Below the pieces are notes generated by a model. That model searched no databases, was not told the origin of the DNA, and was given only the letters and a program-made list of their open reading frames with translations. DNA of 7,391 nucleotides from Acidobacteriaceae bacterium (lineage in GTDB: Bacteria > Acidobacteriota > Terriglobia > Terriglobales > Acidobacteriaceae). Below are positions 6,570-7,391 of the stretch, piece after piece (the first letter of the stretch is position 1; each line of letters opens with the position of its first letter). The stretch is from assembly GCA_030049955.1 (NCBI GenBank), contig JASIJX010000601.1:1-7391 (forward strand), in the 5' to 3' direction. The translations under genes and the position numbers were made by a program.

Positions 6570-6598
6570 ATTATATGAGACCGGTCTCTGAGTCGGAA
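6570..6598 (-). promoter_or_regulatory. Promoter of the GH5 cellulase gene
   Basis: On the minus strand a perfect TATAAT occupies 6575-6570. A weak -35 candidate, TTCCGA, lies at 6598-6593 with a 17-base spacer. Transcription would start at about 6562-6564, one to three bases before the ATG at 6561, so the mRNA would be leaderless or nearly so. A 12-base palindrome lies in the spacer. Confidence 0.6.
6577..6588. promoter_or_regulatory. Perfect 12-bp palindrome, candidate operator
   Basis: GAGACCGGTCTC is identical to its reverse complement. It sits one base upstream of the -10 box and within the spacer of the cellulase promoter, a position where a bound dimeric repressor or MerR-type activator could control transcription. 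It is also about 50 bases upstream of the aroA promoter candidate. The regulator is not in the window. Confidence 0.4.
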
Positions 6599-6638
6599 TT
6601 TTTTGGGTTCCCCGCGCGGCCCTCACCTTTCCATTCGA

Positions 6639-6644
6639 TAAACT
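6639..6644 (+). promoter_or_regulatory. Possible -10 box upstream of aroA
   Basis: TAAACT followed by TGAA lies 31 bases before the TTG start of aroA. It mirrors the box before the phosphatase gene in sequence and distance. No good -35 match was found in the GC-rich sequence upstream. Confidence 0.3.
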
Positions 6645-6665
6645 TGAATAGACCGCATTTTTATC

Positions 6666-6669
6666 GGAG
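6666..6669 (+). promoter_or_regulatory. Ribosome-binding site deciding the aroA TTG start
   Basis: GGAG lies six bases before the TTG at 6676, ideal Shine-Dalgarno spacing. No ATG or GTG precedes the conserved PGDKSISHR motif in this frame at a sensible distance, and the next in-frame ATG (6787) falls after that motif, so TTG is the start. Confidence 0.65.
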
Positions 6670-6675
6670 TTCTTC

Positions 6676-7391
6676 TTGTCCATCGCCACCCACGAACGCC
6701 CCATCGAACGCCTCATCCGCCCGGCGCGCAACATCTACGGCAGCCTTCGCCTGCCCGGCGACAAGTCCATCAGCCATCGCTACGCCATGCTCGGCGCATT
6801 CGCCGAAGGCGTCTCCCGCTTCACCAACTTCTCCACCGGCGCTGACTGCGCCTCCACGCTCGCCTGCATGCAGGCCCTGGGCGCCAAAGTCAACCGCATC
6901 GGCAACGAAGCTATCGAAATCACCGGCGTGGCCGGCCGCGTCACGCCCCCTGCAGACGATTTAGCCCATCCCCTCGACTGCGGCAACTCCGGCTCGACCA
7001 TGCGCATGATGTCCGGCCTGCTCGCCGCGCAGCAGGGCCGCTTCACCCTCATCGGCGACGCATCACTCTCCCGCCGCCCCATGGAGCGCATTCGCAAGCC
7101 CCTCGAGCAGATGGGCGCGCGCCTCACCCTCACCGAAGGCCACGCACCGCTCACCATTGAAGGCGCAAAGCTCAACGCAATCGACTTCACCACACCCGTG
7201 CCCAGCGCGCAGGTCAAGACTTGTATCCTGCTCGCCGGCCTGCAGACCGCCGGCACCACCACGGTTCACGAAGCCATCCGCACGCGCGACCACAGCGAGC
7301 TGGCCCTGCGGGCCTTCGGCGCCGAGCTCACGCGCACGGCCACATCTGTCTCCATCGCCGGCCCGCAGAGCCTGCACGCCATCGAGGCCGC
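6676..7391 (+). CDS. aroA: 3-phosphoshikimate 1-carboxyvinyltransferase (EPSP synthase), 3'-truncated by window edge
   Basis: This shikimate-pathway enzyme joins shikimate-3-phosphate and phosphoenolpyruvate to give EPSP, on the route to chorismate and aromatic amino acids. The window holds the first 238 codons of a protein usually about 430 residues long; the frame is still open at the edge. Motifs in order: PGDKSISHR (27-35, Lys/Ser/Arg substrate contacts), DCGNSGSTMR (101-110, the PEP-site loop corresponding to GNAGTAMR of E. coli), GDASLSRRPMERI (127-139) and VPSAQVKT (175-182). The PGDKSISHR and RPMxR forms match the Bacillus/CP4 (class II-like) branch better than the E. coli enzyme. Ser replaces the Thr of the usual GNSGT. 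The start is TTG with GGAG upstream. It is divergent from the cellulase gene, with 114 bases between the two starts. Confidence 0.95.
   Translation, partial: MSIATHERPIERLIRPARNIYGSLRLPGDKSISHRYAMLGAFAEGVSRFTNFSTGADCASTLACMQALGAKVNRIGNEAIEITGVAGRVTPPADDLAHPLDCGNSGSTMRMMSGLLAAQQGRFTLIGDASLSRRPMERIRKPLEQMGARLTLTEGHAPLTIEGAKLNAIDFTTPVPSAQVKTCILLAGLQTAGTTTVHEAIRTRDHSELALRAFGAELTRTATSVSIAGPQSLHAIEA

Noticed and set aside
5755..6570. A 271-codon plus-strand open frame opposite the cellulase gene
   Set aside because: Its product is rich in Arg and His with no domain, while the opposite frame contains every GH5 catalytic residue.

Overview
The window is a GC-rich, densely coding bacterial chromosome segment that most resembles an Acidobacteriota genome (Terriglobia-like). 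This assignment is inferred from four things: an Acidothermus-E1-like GH5 cellulase carrying the membrane/cysteine tail I associate with acidobacterial secreted proteins, intergenic palindromic repeats of a type I recall from that phylum, a tandem-GAF/SpoIIE-type phosphatase, and alternative TTG/GTG starts. No rRNA, tRNA, CRISPR array, integrase or transposase was found, and there is no evidence of a mobile island.

Layout: (1) 1-1049 (+), the 3' part of a PAS-containing sensor histidine kinase with no adjacent response regulator. (2) 1187-1732 (+), hpt, hypoxanthine phosphoribosyltransferase, preceded by a 15-bp-stem palindrome at 1077-1113. (3) 1864-2652 (+), deoC, a deoxyribose-phosphate aldolase homologue with its own promoter-like sequence and with Gln in place of the Schiff-base lysine. 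(4) 2653-2927, a 275-bp noncoding stretch holding a terminator-like structure and a composite three-palindrome element. (5) 2928-4754 (+), a GAF-GAF-PP2C (RsbU/SpoIIE-type) phosphatase. (6) 4843-6561 (-), convergent with it, a secreted GH5 endoglucanase whose C-terminal beta domain is interrupted by two hydrophobic helices and an internal lipobox-like cysteine. (7) 6676 to the window end (+), aroA (EPSP synthase), starting at TTG and cut by the window edge, divergent from the cellulase.

Functionally this is a mixed housekeeping/signalling neighbourhood. hpt and deoC both belong to purine/nucleoside salvage and could be co-expressed, although deoC has promoter-like sequence of its own. The kinase and the phosphatase are separate signal-transduction proteins whose partners are not in the window. 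The cellulase and aroA share a 114-bp divergent promoter region.

The most noteworthy observations are the DeoC active-site substitution, the beta domain split by a transmembrane hairpin in the cellulase, the cellulase promoter with a perfect TATAAT and a 12-bp palindrome giving a nearly leaderless transcript, and the two intergenic palindromic repeat elements. I did not see a clear multi-gene novel system such as a defence island or biosynthetic cluster.
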